Translations under genes and position numbers: made by a program
Shown: positions 15,333 through 25,047 of the stretch, piece by piece
Numbering within the stretch: the stretch's first letter is position 1
How the letters are laid out: each line of letters opens with the position of its first letter
DNA from: Flavobacteriaceae bacterium
Lineage (GTDB): Bacteria; Bacteroidota; Bacteroidia; Flavobacteriales; Flavobacteriaceae
DNA: 46,668 nucleotides
NCBI GenBank assembly: GCA_024643385.1
Contig: JAHEMZ010000018.1
Span: forward strand, 1 to 46,668
Direction: 5' to 3'
Notes under the pieces: generated by a model
What the model was told of the DNA's origin: nothing
The model's input: the letters and a program-made list of their open reading frames with translations, nothing else
Databases searched by the model: none

Positions 15333-16673
15333 TTATTCCGCGTTATCAAGAAAATCTTTGAACTTTTCGGCCCATTTATCAAAAAAGCGCTTGCTTTCTT
15401 TAGACGAATCCTTCTTCGCCGGTGTGTGCTTCTCATCTTGCTCAGCTACTTCAGGTTCGACGGAATCAGTTGCCGTATGCTCTGTCGATATGGACATCTT
15501 TTGTGATTTTACCCTTGAGTTAAGGCTACTCAGCACTAGTCCGACTGCCGTTGCATACATAGGGCTTGTAGTTTCGCTGTCGCTATCACCTGCCAAATGT
15601 TCATTGGGATATCCGATACGAGTATCCATCCCTGTAATGTACTCCACCAGTTGCTTTAAATGGCGTAACTGTGCTCCACCACCCGTAAGTACAATTCCTG
15701 CGATAAGCTTCTTCTTCTGCTCTTCGTGACCGTAATTCTTGATTTCTAAGTAAACCTGCTCTATAATTTCCACCACGCGTGCGTGAATAATTTTAGAAAG
15801 GTTTTTCAATGTTATTTCTTTGGGCTCGCGACCTCTTAACCCCGGAATGGAAACAATTTCGTTGTCCTTATTTTCACCCGGCCAAGCCGATCCAAATTTG
15901 ATCTTCAATAATTCCGCCTGCTTTTCAATGATGGAGCACCCTTCTTTGATGTCCTCAGTGATCACATTTCCCCCGAAAGGAATGACTGCAGTATGACGAA
16001 TAATTCCATCTTTAAAAATGGCCAGATCGGTCGTTCCACCTCCAATATCTATCAGAGCAACTCCGGCCTCCTTTTCTTCCTGACTTAAAACGGCGTTTGA
16101 AGAGGCAAGCGGTTCCAAGGTAATTCCTGAAAGTTCCAATCCTGAACTTTTCACACAACGCCCAATGTTTCGAATAGAAGAAACCTGCCCCACCACCACG
16201 TGAAAATTGGCTTCCAATCTTCCACCATACATTCCTATGGGCTCTTTTATCTCCGCCTGTCCATCGACTTTGAAATCCTGCGGAAGTACATGTATGATCT
16301 CTTCACCCGGAAGCATCACTAACTTGTGCACCTGATTACAAAGGCGATCAATATCTTCGATATCGATCACTTCATCACTGTTAGGTCTTGTAATATAATC
16401 GCTATGTTGAAGACTACGAATGTGTTGCCCGGCAATCCCAACCACTACTTCCGTAATCTTTATCCCTGAAGAAGTTTCGGCATCCTGAACTGCTTGCTGA
16501 ATAGACTGGATGGTTTGGGTAATGTTATTTACTACCCCTCGATGTACACCCAAACTTTTGGATTTTCCAATGCCTAAAATTTCCATTTTACCGTACTCAT
16601 TATTACGGCCGATCATTGCCACAATTTTTGTGGTTCCAATATCCAATCCAACGGCAATGTTATTATTATCCAT
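15333..16673 (-). CDS. ftsA: cell division protein FtsA
   Basis: Actin-like ATPase (446 residues) that tethers FtsZ filaments to the inner membrane. ATP-binding motifs are visible: phosphate-1 NIAVGLDIGTTKIVAMIG (4-21), phosphate-2 VALIDIGGGTTDLAIF (about 205-220) and the adenosine loop IVLTGGGAQLRHL. The segment SDYITRPNSDEVIDIEDI belongs to the 1C subdomain unique to FtsA. The last 20 residues (KRFFDKWAEKFKDFLDNAE) form an amphipathic helix suitable as the membrane-targeting sequence. It lies 3 nt after ftsQ and before ftsZ. Confidence 0.97.
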   Translation of the reverse strand: MDNNNIAVGLDIGTTKIVAMIGRNNEYGKMEILGIGKSKSLGVHRGVVNNITQTIQSIQQAVQDAETSSGIKITEVVVGIAGQHIRSLQHSDYITRPNSDEVIDIEDIDRLCNQVHKLVMLPGEEIIHVLPQDFKVDGQAEIKEPIGMYGGRLEANFHVVVGQVSSIRNIGRCVKSSGLELSGITLEPLASSNAVLSQEEKEAGVALIDIGGGTTDLAIFKDGIIRHTAVIPFGGNVITEDIKEGCSIIEKQAELLKIKFGSAWPGENKDNEIVSIPGLRGREPKEITLKNLSKIIHARVVEIIEQVYLEIKNYGHEEQKKKLIAGIVLTGGGAQLRHLKQLVEYITGMDTRIGYPNEHLAGDSDSETTSPMYATAVGLVLSSLNSRVKSQKMSISTEHTATDSVEPEVAEQDEKHTPAKKDSSKESKRFFDKWAEKFKDFLDNAE

Positions 16674-16676
16674 GTC

Positions 16677-17393
16677 CTATATTTTTGTTGCTACCACTTG
16701 GTTTCCAAATCTTAGATCGACCAAGCTATAGGCTGTAAGCTTATCATCTTTGTTTAATTTCTGAAAGAAGGCTTTAAAATTTTGAAACTTTCTTTCCATT
16801 TGTTCAGGCTTTCCGTATAAAACTCTGAAATTTTGCTTTCTCATTGTCAGCACCACTTCTCCATTGTCCTTCTCGTGTAATCCGGTCACCATTTTATTCA
16901 TAAAAGGATCATTTCTAATTGCCTTAATCAAAGGTGTCAACTCTGCATAATCACTGTTCGAACTGCCGGTAATAAGCGGCACCCTTGCCGAATAAACTAT
17001 TGACAGGGGCATCTTTTGTCCATCTTCATCTAAATAAAAATTGGCCGAACCTGCCACTCGTGCAATGGGATTTCGCTGTTCGATTTGGGCCCCCAAAGTA
17101 CCATCTATCGTCACAAAAACCTGAGCTTTACGCACCATAGGATTGTGTAAAATCCTACTTTCCATCTCTTTCAAAACTAAAGTTTCTTTAGGGATACTCG
17201 TAACGCTATCATTATTTTGTATTAACAATTTATTAACCGTTGTTAACGTAATAAAAGGGCTATTATCGTCTATGAATTTGATATCCACTTCCGTTATTTT
17301 TCTCGTCCGATTGCGCTGTTGAGAAAAACTCATCAAAAACCCAATGAGCCCCAATAAAACAACTAATCTTATGTATCGCCATCTAAATTTCAT
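16677..17393 (-). CDS. ftsQ: cell division protein FtsQ/DivIB
   Basis: A 238-residue bitopic membrane protein of the divisome. It has a short cytosolic N-terminus, one membrane helix at about 8-23 (IRLVVLLGLIGFLMSF), and a periplasmic part with a weakly conserved POTRA-like region around ITEVDIKFIDDNSPFITLTTVNKLL and NPMVRKAQVFVTIDGTLGAQIEQRNPIARV. The latter is the clearest FtsQ signature. It overlaps the murC end by 11 nt and is followed by ftsA 3 nt later, so translation is probably coupled. Assignment is helped by its fixed place between murC and ftsA. Confidence 0.93.
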   Translation of the reverse strand: MKFRWRYIRLVVLLGLIGFLMSFSQQRNRTRKITEVDIKFIDDNSPFITLTTVNKLLIQNNDSVTSIPKETLVLKEMESRILHNPMVRKAQVFVTIDGTLGAQIEQRNPIARVAGSANFYLDEDGQKMPLSIVYSARVPLITGSSNSDYAELTPLIKAIRNDPFMNKMVTGLHEKDNGEVVLTMRKQNFRVLYGKPEQMERKFQNFKAFFQKLNKDDKLTAYSLVDLRFGNQVVATKI

Positions 17394-18738
17394 GTCGCAA
17401 AAATTGTGTGATACTATCTACTTCGGCTCCAATATCGCCTGCCCCCACAAGAAGCTTTATTCGCGCCTTGGATTCCATCAATTTTTTAGGTAATTCTGAA
17501 CGACCGATAAGTGCTTTATTAGGGTTGGAAATTTGATCCAATAACCATTTCGAATCAATCCCCTGGATCGGCAATTCTCTGGCAGGATAAATCTCCATTA
17601 ACAGTACCTCGTCAAATTGTGATAAACTATCGGCAAAACCTTGAGCAAAATCCTTCGTCCTTGAAAAAAGATGAGGCTGAAAAACAATGAGATTCGCGTC
17701 GTCCGGATACATTTCTGAAACGGCTTGAAACAAGGCATTTATTTCAGTAGGATGATGCGCATAATCATCGATCAACACAAGATCATCCCTTTTTATTTTA
17801 TAGGAAAAACGTCGTTCAACGCCCTGAAAAGATAACAAAGCTTTGGAGAGGCCGGGTAATGGGGTTCCCGCTATAATGGCCATCCCCAAAGCTGTTACCG
17901 CATTTTGTAGGTTATGATGTCCGGGCAGTAAAAATTTTAAATTTTTGAGTGTTTCTTTTGGCGTCACCAGATCGAAAATATAAGCGCCATTTTCAATGCG
18001 TACGTTTTGGGCCGAATAGTCTGCGGGTTCTTCCACGGCAACAGTTTGCCCGACCACGGGTAAGCCCTTTTTGACTAATAACTTTTGTTTATCTGAGACC
18101 ATTGCTGCAAAATCCTGAAAAGAAACAGTCAATGAAGCCGCGTCTCCATAAATATCCAAATGATCGGCATCCATCGAGGTAATACATGCAATATGTGGGT
18201 GTAATTGCAAGAACGAACGATCAAATTCATCGGCTTCGACTACAGTAATCTCTGTTCCTTTAAAAATATAATTAGAATGATAGTTCTCAGCAATGCCTCC
18301 CAGAAAAGCCGTCACCGGCATACCTGAAGCAGCAAGTAAATGTCCCAGGATCGCAGAAGTGGTGGTTTTTCCATGCGTCCCTGCGACCGCCAAACAAAGA
18401 GAATTTCTGGTCACCTCACCTAATAATTGTGCCCTTTTTATGACTTCGAACCCTGTTGTCCTAAAATAATGTAAGATCTCACTGTCTTTGGGGATGGCCG
18501 GAGTATATACAACAAGGGTGTTTTCTACAGCCAGTGAAAGTGAATCGACTTCATTACTGGAGTCTTTATAGCAAATCTCTATCCCTTCATTTTGTAAGGT
18601 ATCTGTGAGCGTCGTTTTCGTCTTATCATATCCCATGACCTTTTTACCCATTTCATTGGCATAGCGTGCCAAGGCACTCATACCAATTCCACCCACACCA
18701 ATGAAATATATATTTTGTATGTCGTTAAAGGACTTCAT
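17383..18738 (-). CDS. murC: UDP-N-acetylmuramate--L-alanine ligase
   Basis: ATP-dependent cytosolic ligase adding L-Ala to UDP-MurNAc, the first amino acid of the peptidoglycan stem. The 451-residue length is normal. Motifs include the N-terminal Rossmann segment [18 protein letters not shown] (9-26), the ATP P-loop [14 protein letters not shown] (about 117-130), [10 protein letters not shown] and the C-terminal [10 protein letters not shown]. MurC carries the [10 protein letters not shown] motif, which sets it apart from the other Mur ligases here. The start overlaps the murG stop by 4 nt and the end overlaps ftsQ by 11 nt. Confidence 0.98.
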   Translation of the reverse strand: MKSFNDIQNIYFIGVGGIGMSALARYANEMGKKVMGYDKTKTTLTDTLQNEGIEICYKDSSNEVDSLSLAVENTLVVYTPAIPKDSEILHYFRTTGFEVIKRAQLLGEVTRNSLCLAVAGTHGKTTTSAILGHLLAASGMPVTAFLGGIAENYHSNYIFKGTEITVVEADEFDRSFLQLHPHIACITSMDADHLDIYGDAASLTVSFQDFAAMVSDKQKLLVKKGLPVVGQTVAVEEPADYSAQNVRIENGAYIFDLVTPKETLKNLKFLLPGHHNLQNAVTALGMAIIAGTPLPGLSKALLSFQGVERRFSYKIKRDDLVLIDDYAHHPTEINALFQAVSEMYPDDANLIVFQPHLFSRTKDFAQGFADSLSQFDEVLLMEIYPARELPIQGIDSKWLLDQISNPNKALIGRSELPKKLMESKARIKLLVGAGDIGAEVDSITQFLRHEI

Positions 18739-19832
18739 GATCGATCCCTCATTAACTTTTCAACTTCGGCAACGATATCTTTGGTGGCATTTGGTTTTGC
18801 CAACTTTCCGATATTCTTTGATAAAGTGGCCTGCAATAGCTCATCCCTATATAAACCTAAAAATATGGTTTCAAATTGCACATCCAGATCCTGCTCCCTG
18901 ATGATTAATGCCGCATCTTCCTTTACGATCGAAAGGGCATTTTTTGTTTGATGATCTTCGGCTACATTAGGGGAAGGGATAAAAATCACCGGCTTCCCGA
19001 CCAAACACAACTCGGATACAGATAAAGCCCCAGCTCTTGAGAGGATGATATCGGCCGCCGCATAGGCTAGGTCCATTCTATTGATGAAGGGATGGATTTG
19101 TATATGGTCTGTGCCGAATTGTTTGAATTCTTCAAAATAGAAACTGCCGCATTGCCAAATTACTTGAATGCCTTGCGCTTCGAAAAAGGGCAAAGATTTG
19201 TGAATTAATTGGTTGACTCTTCTTGCGCCCAGACTTCCTCCTAAGATCAATAAGGTCTTTTTTGAAGGATCTAAATGGAAGAATGACTGTCCTTCCATTC
19301 GTTTGGATGAAATGTCTATCAAATCCTGACGAACAGGATTACCCGTGAAAACCAATTTATCCTTCGGAAAAAATTTCTCCATCCCTGTATATGCCACACA
19401 GATCTTCTGAACATTTTTGCTCAGCCATTTATTGGTAATTCCGGCATGACTATTCTGTTCCTGTATTAAGCATGGAATATTCCTGCTTGACGCCACTTTA
19501 AGCATAGGAGCACTAGCATAGCCACCGGTTCCTATGGCTACATCCGGCTTGAATCTTTTAATGATACTCGACGATTGAATTAAACTGGAGGCCAATTTAA
19601 AAGGAAAGACCAGGTTGCTCAGTTTTAGATTTCTTTGTAGTCCTGAGATCCAAAGCCCTTCAATAGCATAACCTGCCTGAGGCACCTTCTCCATTTCCAT
19701 TCGATCCTTTGCCCCAACAAATAGAAATTCCGCCTCAGGATATCTCTGCCTAAGCTCATTGGCAATAGCGATGGCCGGGTAGATATGACCCCCGGTTCCT
19801 CCTCCTGATATGACAAATCTATAAGGCCTCAC
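18735..19832 (-). CDS. murG: UDP-N-acetylglucosamine transferase MurG (lipid II synthesis)
   Basis: Peripheral inner-membrane glycosyltransferase (365 residues) that adds GlcNAc to lipid I to form lipid II. The glycine-rich loops of the family are present: [19 protein letters not shown] (6-24), [11 protein letters not shown], and [16 protein letters not shown] (about 190-205). The segment [19 protein letters not shown], with the donor-binding Glu, is also clear. The start overlaps the ftsW end by 14 nt, and the stop overlaps murC by 4 nt. Confidence 0.98.
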   Translation of the reverse strand: MRPYRFVISGGGTGGHIYPAIAIANELRQRYPEAEFLFVGAKDRMEMEKVPQAGYAIEGLWISGLQRNLKLSNLVFPFKLASSLIQSSSIIKRFKPDVAIGTGGYASAPMLKVASSRNIPCLIQEQNSHAGITNKWLSKNVQKICVAYTGMEKFFPKDKLVFTGNPVRQDLIDISSKRMEGQSFFHLDPSKKTLLILGGSLGARRVNQLIHKSLPFFEAQGIQVIWQCGSFYFEEFKQFGTDHIQIHPFINRMDLAYAAADIILSRAGALSVSELCLVGKPVIFIPSPNVAEDHQTKNALSIVKEDAALIIREQDLDVQFETIFLGLYRDELLQATLSKNIGKLAKPNATKDIVAEVEKLMRDRS

Positions 19833-21009
19833 TTAATATATCTAATGGATTTTCTTCCTTTTCTTCCTTATGTTCTATTTCCCGTTTAGCACTTACGCTC
19901 AAGATCATGCCTAAGGCCAAACAGGTCATCCAAATGGATGTTCCCCCACTACTAATAAGCGGCAAAGTTTGTCCGGTTACAGGGAATAATTCTACCGCTA
20001 CCGCCATATTGATCAATGCCTGAAAAATGATGGGTAAACCCACGCCCACTACCAGTAATTTTCCGAAAAACGAGGTGCTTTTATGTACTACGATCACCAA
20101 TCGGAAGAGTAATAACAAATAAAGCAACAAGAGGATTACGGCACCGACCAGACCAAATTCCTCCACAATGACTGCAAATATGAAATCGGAAGAAGACTGT
20201 GGTAAAAAATTCTTTTGAACACTTTTCCCGGGTCCCAATCCTGCAATGCCTCCGGAGGCTATGGCTATTTTTGCTTTTTCGATCTGATAATCGGCTTCTG
20301 TATCTTCTTTGTCGGTGAAATTTTCTATACGACTCATCCAGGTATCCACCCTGTTAGGGAATACTTCCGGAAAAGCTTTGGCGCTTAAAATGAATAAAGT
20401 AAGAAAGATCAATCCCGCTCCCAATACTATACCCAAATAGCGCAGCGGATACCCACCAATAAATACGAGGATGACAACCATGGAAAACAAGATAGCCGTA
20501 GTTGAAAAGTTAGCCGGGAGTATCAAAGCAAGAACTATAAATACCGGCACCCAGAGCGGAAGTACGGTCTCTTTAAAAGAAACTTCCTTGTCTTTAATTC
20601 GAGAGAGATATCTGGCCACATAAGTCATTAATACTACCGCTGCCAATGCAGATGTTTGAAAGGTGACCCCCACAAACGGAATATGAATCCATCTGCTGGC
20701 ATTCGCGCCGTCAATGGTCGTACCCTGGCTCAAAGTAATAAGTAACAAAATCACAATTACGGGAAGTGCAATAATCGATAATCCTCGAAAATAGTTGTAG
20801 GGTATTTTATGCACCCCGTATAGAATAGCAAATCCCAATAATAAATGAGCGAAGTGTTTCAATAAAAATTGAATGGTATTGCCATCACTATACATATAAG
20901 CAAGATTACTACTCGCGCTATAAACAGGTAAAAAGGAAAATAATGCCAATAGGCCTACTATGGCCCAAATAGCTCTATCACCCTGTATATAGTGGAACAA
21001 ATTTTTCAT
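19819..21009 (-). CDS. ftsW: SEDS peptidoglycan glycosyltransferase FtsW
   Basis: The protein has 396 residues and about ten membrane helices. SEDS proteins polymerise lipid II together with a class B PBP, here the ftsI product. The signature [28 protein letters not shown] near the C-terminus is the hallmark of the FtsW/RodA family, and [38 protein letters not shown] is its large periplasmic loop. The dcw location between murD and murG identifies it as the division enzyme rather than RodA. It is separated from murD by no intergenic bases. Confidence 0.95.
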   Translation of the reverse strand: MKNLFHYIQGDRAIWAIVGLLALFSFLPVYSASSNLAYMYSDGNTIQFLLKHFAHLLLGFAILYGVHKIPYNYFRGLSIIALPVIVILLLITLSQGTTIDGANASRWIHIPFVGVTFQTSALAAVVLMTYVARYLSRIKDKEVSFKETVLPLWVPVFIVLALILPANFSTTAILFSMVVILVFIGGYPLRYLGIVLGAGLIFLTLFILSAKAFPEVFPNRVDTWMSRIENFTDKEDTEADYQIEKAKIAIASGGIAGLGPGKSVQKNFLPQSSSDFIFAVIVEEFGLVGAVILLLLYLLLLFRLVIVVHKSTSFFGKLLVVGVGLPIIFQALINMAVAVELFPVTGQTLPLISSGGTSIWMTCLALGMILSVSAKREIEHKEEKEENPLDILSEAL

Positions 21010-22347
21010 TTATAAGTTTCTAACAGCATTTTTAAATTGTCGCCCTCTGTCTTCGTAATTTTCAAACAAATCAAAACTTGCACAGGCAGGAGAGAGTAAT
21101 ACCGTATCCCCTTTTTCGGTTAAACGATAAGCTACCTGAACCGCATCATTCATACTTTCCGTTTCTACCATCATGTCTACTACATTTCCAAAGGCATCAA
21201 TGATTTTATCATTATCCACTCCCAAACAAATGATCGCCTTTACTTTTTCATTCACAAGTGGCAATAAATCGGCATAATTGTTCCCCTTATCAACTCCGCC
21301 CACGATCCAAACCGTTGGAGTTTCCATACTTTCCAACGCGTAGTACGTAGCATTCACATTGGTAGCTTTTGAATCATTGATATAGGTGACATTGTTAATT
21401 TTCAGCACCTTTTCTAATCGATGCTCCACCCCTTGAAAACTTTCCAATGATTGCCGTATGGTTTCCTTTCGAATTTTCAATAAAGTGGCTACCATCGAAG
21501 CGGCCATGGCATTTTTCAAGTTATGGTTTCCGGTTAGTTCAAGATTTGTTGTTGGCATAGTAAATGAGTTATATTCTGTTTTTATTACAATTTTTTTATC
21601 TTCTATATAAGCCCCTCTTTCCATCTTTCGTTCCAGTGAAAAGGGAAATTTCTTTGCAGCGATGGAATGACTGGAAAGCCAATTTTCAATTACGGGGTCA
21701 TCAGCATCGTAAATGAAATAATCCTCCGGGCCCTGATTCTTTGTTATGTTGAATTTTGACGCGATATAATTTTCAAAATTGTAATCATATCGATCTAAAT
21801 GATCCGGGGTGATATTCGTTAACACAGCGATGTTCGGTTTAAAATGTTCAATACCATCCAACTGAAAACTGCTTATTTCCAGCACATAATTTTCATAGTG
21901 CCCGTCTGCTACTTGCTGCGCAAAACTCATCCCGATATTTCCTCCTAAAGCAACATTGAGTTCAGCATCTTTCAGTAATTTAAAGGTTAGAGTGGCCGTT
22001 GTCGTCTTTCCGTTACTTCCTGTTATACCAATGATCATCGCCTGCGTATAGGTAGCAGCAAACTCAATTTCTGAGATCACCTTAATGCCGGCCTGTAACA
22101 ACTTTTGCACAATGGGAGCCTTATCCGGAATTCCGGGACTTTTCATTACCAAATCGGCGTTCAAAATCTTACTTTCTGTATGTCTGCCTTCTTCCCAATC
22201 CATCTCATGATGTAAAAGAACTTGCTTATAGTTTTCCTTTATTTTACCGAAGTCGGAAACAAAGACTTCAAATCCTTCTTTTATTCCTAGAATGGCCGTA
22301 CCTACCCCACTTTCCCCTGCTCCTAAAATCACAAGCCGTTTTCCCAT
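21010..22347 (-). CDS. murD: UDP-N-acetylmuramoyl-L-alanine--D-glutamate ligase
   Basis: Adds D-Glu to UDP-MurNAc-L-Ala. I place the start at the ATG at 22347 (MGKRLVILGAGESGVG, 445 residues), 2 nt after the mraY stop. A longer reading from 22407 would add 20 residues translated from the mraY gene and is not needed. Motifs are the N-terminal Rossmann VILGAGESGVGTA, the P-loop IIGITGSNGKTTTATLTF, and YINDSKATNVNATYYALE with the substrate-binding region. Also present is LLSPACASFDLFENYEDRG, a MurD-specific C-terminal motif. Confidence 0.97.
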   Translation of the reverse strand: MGKRLVILGAGESGVGTAILGIKEGFEVFVSDFGKIKENYKQVLLHHEMDWEEGRHTESKILNADLVMKSPGIPDKAPIVQKLLQAGIKVISEIEFAATYTQAMIIGITGSNGKTTTATLTFKLLKDAELNVALGGNIGMSFAQQVADGHYENYVLEISSFQLDGIEHFKPNIAVLTNITPDHLDRYDYNFENYIASKFNITKNQGPEDYFIYDADDPVIENWLSSHSIAAKKFPFSLERKMERGAYIEDKKIVIKTEYNSFTMPTTNLELTGNHNLKNAMAASMVATLLKIRKETIRQSLESFQGVEHRLEKVLKINNVTYINDSKATNVNATYYALESMETPTVWIVGGVDKGNNYADLLPLVNEKVKAIICLGVDNDKIIDAFGNVVDMMVETESMNDAVQVAYRLTEKGDTVLLSPACASFDLFENYEDRGRQFKNAVRNL

Positions 22348-22349
22348 TC

Positions 22350-23582
22350 TTATCGTATTTTTAATGTCACAATGGTAAGCACCGCAAGTACGATCCCTAC
22401 AATCCAAAACCGAGTGACTATTTTACTTTCGTGGTATCCCTTCACTTGATAGTGATGATGAAGGGGAGACATTCTAAAAATGCGTCGACCCTCACCGTAT
22501 TTCTTTCGGGTATATTTAAACCAGCTAACTTGCAAGACAACGGACAAATTTTCCATTAGAAAAATTCCACAGAGAATTGGAATCAACCATTCCTTGCGAA
22601 TGGCAATGGCTATCACTGCTATAATGCCCCCTATCGTTAAACTTCCTGTATCGCCCATAAAAACCTGTGCAGGATAAGCGTTATACCATAGAAACCCGAT
22701 AAGAGCACCCACAAACGCCATGATAAAAATGGTAAGTTCACCCGTGTTGGGGATATACATAATATTTAGATAATCCGAGAAAACCACGTTCCCCGATACC
22801 CAAGCAAAAATGGCCAATGTGACACCAATAATGGCAGATGTCCCCGCCGCTAAACCATCAATTCCATCCGTGAGATTAGCTCCATTCGAGACAGCGGTGA
22901 TAATAAAAATAACGATAGGTATAAAAATGATCCATGCATATGATCTGTATTCTTCGCCGGCCCACGTCACCAATTTTTCATAATTGATTTCATTATCCTT
23001 GACAAAGGGCAGCGTAGTAAGTAGTGTTTTTTCTTCCGCATAAAAATCTGCACTTGGATTTTGCCTGTTCATTTCCGTTGTCTGCGAGGGATCTAATTTT
23101 TGCCGTCTTACCGTAATGTCATCATGAAAGTACATGGTCGTTCCAACGATGATGCCCAATCCGACCTGTCCAAACACTTTAAATTTTCCGGGGAGACCTG
23201 CTTTATCCTTTTTAAATTTTTTAATATAATCGTCAATAAACCCAATGGTTCCCATCCAGACGGTGGTGACGAGTAACATAATGACATAAATGTTTTCCAG
23301 TTTGGCAAAAAGGAGAACCGGAACAATGGTAGCTAAGATGATAATGATTCCTCCCATGGTTGGAGTTCCTGCCTTCTCGTTTTGTCCTGCCAGACCCAGG
23401 TTTCGAATGGTTTCTCCTACTTGCTTTCGACTTAAAATAGCGATGATCTTTTTTCCATATACCGTGGCAATTACCAAGGAAAGTATCACAGCCAGTGCCG
23501 CACGGAAGGTGATGAACTGAAACAACCCCGCCCCGGGTAAGTCATAGTTTTTATCAAGAAAGTCGAACAAGTAATACAGCAT
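22350..23582 (-). CDS. mraY: phospho-N-acetylmuramoyl-pentapeptide transferase
   Basis: Integral membrane enzyme (410 residues, about ten helices) that joins UDP-MurNAc-pentapeptide to undecaprenyl phosphate, giving lipid I. Family motifs include [11 protein letters not shown], the Asp-rich [33 protein letters not shown] and [12 protein letters not shown], and the late MSPLHHHYQ. It is about 50 residues longer than E. coli MraY. The extra hydrophilic segment (around [20 protein letters not shown], about residues 165-210) is a known-style insertion of Bacteroidetes MraY. It sits 1 nt from murE and 2 nt from murD. Confidence 0.97.
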   Translation of the reverse strand: MLYYLFDFLDKNYDLPGAGLFQFITFRAALAVILSLVIATVYGKKIIAILSRKQVGETIRNLGLAGQNEKAGTPTMGGIIIILATIVPVLLFAKLENIYVIMLLVTTVWMGTIGFIDDYIKKFKKDKAGLPGKFKVFGQVGLGIIVGTTMYFHDDITVRRQKLDPSQTTEMNRQNPSADFYAEEKTLLTTLPFVKDNEINYEKLVTWAGEEYRSYAWIIFIPIVIFIITAVSNGANLTDGIDGLAAGTSAIIGVTLAIFAWVSGNVVFSDYLNIMYIPNTGELTIFIMAFVGALIGFLWYNAYPAQVFMGDTGSLTIGGIIAVIAIAIRKEWLIPILCGIFLMENLSVVLQVSWFKYTRKKYGEGRRIFRMSPLHHHYQVKGYHESKIVTRFWIVGIVLAVLTIVTLKIR

Positions 23583-23583
23583 A

Positions 23584-25047
23584 CTATTTGTTTAAATCGA
23601 TTAGTGTCTGGTTCACAATTTTAAAATCATCAAAATCGAAGCGTTTCCCTTTGATCTCCTGATAGGTTTCATGTCCTTTTCCGGCGATCAAAATAATATC
23701 TCCTTCATCGGCCATTTGACAAGCGGTTTTAATGGCTTGTTTCCGATCGGTAATAGAAATGGTTTTTTTATAATGTTCAGGCGGAACACCTTTTTCGATG
23801 GAATGGATAATTGTTTCGGGATCTTCGCTTCTGGGGTTGTCACTCGTAAAGATCACTTTAGAACTTAAAGTAGCTGCAATGCTTCCCATGATGGGTCTTT
23901 TTTCAGCATCTCGATCACCCCCACAACCCACAACGGTGATCAAGACTTCGTTTCCAGTACGAATAGAGTTAATAGTTTCCAATACATTTTTCAATGCATC
24001 CGGCGTGTGTGCATAATCCACAATGGCCGTAATGTTTTGAGCAGAGATCAAATATTGAAATCTTCCTTCTACGCTTTCCAAGGTGCTTATGAGCTTCAAG
24101 ATTTCTAATGTCTCCATTCCCAATAAATCAGCAGCAGCGTATATCGCCAATAAATTATAGGCATTAAAGTTGCCAATAAGTCTTACCCAAACCTCATGGT
24201 TGTTAATTTTAAGTAAGAGACCATTAAATTGGTTCTCCAAAATTTGAGCCTTATAGTCGGCATAACTCTTTAACGCATAGGTATACTTCTTGGCTCTTGT
24301 ATTTTGAAGCATTACCGGTCCATTTTTATCATCGTTATTAATGATCGCAAATGCTGAAGACGGTAGTTGGTCAAAGAATGATTTCTTGACATCTCTGTAT
24401 TCTTTAAAATCCTTGTGGTAATCCAAATGGTCGTGAGAAAGGTTGGTAAAAATACCCCCTGTAAAGGTTAACCCGTCTGTACGATGCTGATGAATACCAT
24501 GGGAGCTTACTTCCATAAAACAATGAGTGACCCCACTGTCTACCATTAGCCGTAAAAATCGATTGATAGTAAGTGAATCCGGCGTCGTATGAGTAGCAGG
24601 ATAGGTTTCATCTCCAACTCTTATTTTAACGGTAGATAATAATCCCGTTAGGAAGCCTGCCTTTTTAAAAAGTTCGTAAAGCAAGGTACTTACGGTTGTT
24701 TTACCATTGGTGCCTGTTACGCCTACCAGTTTTAAAGATTCGGAAGGATTTTCGTAATAGTTGGCCGCAATTATTGCGAGAGCCTGTTGTGAATCCGGAA
24801 CTTGAACATAGGTAATTCCATTAATGATCACCTCCGGCAGCGTTTCACAGATAATGGAAATTGCTCCCTGATCACATGCCTTTCCGATAAAATCATGCCC
24901 ATCCATAGCTACTCCACGAATGGCCACAAAAACATCATTTAGCCCTACTTTTCTGGAATCGAACTCAATATTTCGAACAGCAATTGAGGTGTTCCCCACT
25001 ACTGTCTCCAAAGTGACCTTATACAATATGTCCTTGAGCAATATCAC
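23584..25047 (-). CDS. murE: UDP-N-acetylmuramoyl-tripeptide synthetase (meso-DAP type)
   Basis: Adds the third amino acid to the peptidoglycan precursor. The protein has 487 residues, with the P-loop [18 protein letters not shown] (about 106-123), [13 protein letters not shown] and [15 protein letters not shown]. The motif [10 protein letters not shown] (about 413-422) carries DNPR, which in this family marks meso-diaminopimelate as substrate rather than lysine. This indicates a Gram-negative DAP-type wall. It overlaps the ftsI stop by 4 nt, so translation is likely coupled. Confidence 0.97.
   Translation of the reverse strand: MILLKDILYKVTLETVVGNTSIAVRNIEFDSRKVGLNDVFVAIRGVAMDGHDFIGKACDQGAISIICETLPEVIINGITYVQVPDSQQALAIIAANYYENPSESLKLVGVTGTNGKTTVSTLLYELFKKAGFLTGLLSTVKIRVGDETYPATHTTPDSLTINRFLRLMVDSGVTHCFMEVSSHGIHQHRTDGLTFTGGIFTNLSHDHLDYHKDFKEYRDVKKSFFDQLPSSAFAIINNDDKNGPVMLQNTRAKKYTYALKSYADYKAQILENQFNGLLLKINNHEVWVRLIGNFNAYNLLAIYAAADLLGMETLEILKLISTLESVEGRFQYLISAQNITAIVDYAHTPDALKNVLETINSIRTGNEVLITVVGCGGDRDAEKRPIMGSIAATLSSKVIFTSDNPRSEDPETIIHSIEKGVPPEHYKKTISITDRKQAIKTACQMADEGDIILIAGKGHETYQEIKGKRFDFDDFKIVNQTLIDLNK

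Noticed and set aside
15297-16731. Several plus-strand ORFs of 60-120 codons opposite ftsA and other dcw genes
   Set aside because: They are antisense to genes with clear family motifs and have no ribosome sites or recognisable products.
22348-22407. N-terminal extension of MurD by 20 residues
   Set aside because: These codons lie inside the mraY gene and the family starts at the Rossmann motif; the ATG at 22347 fits.
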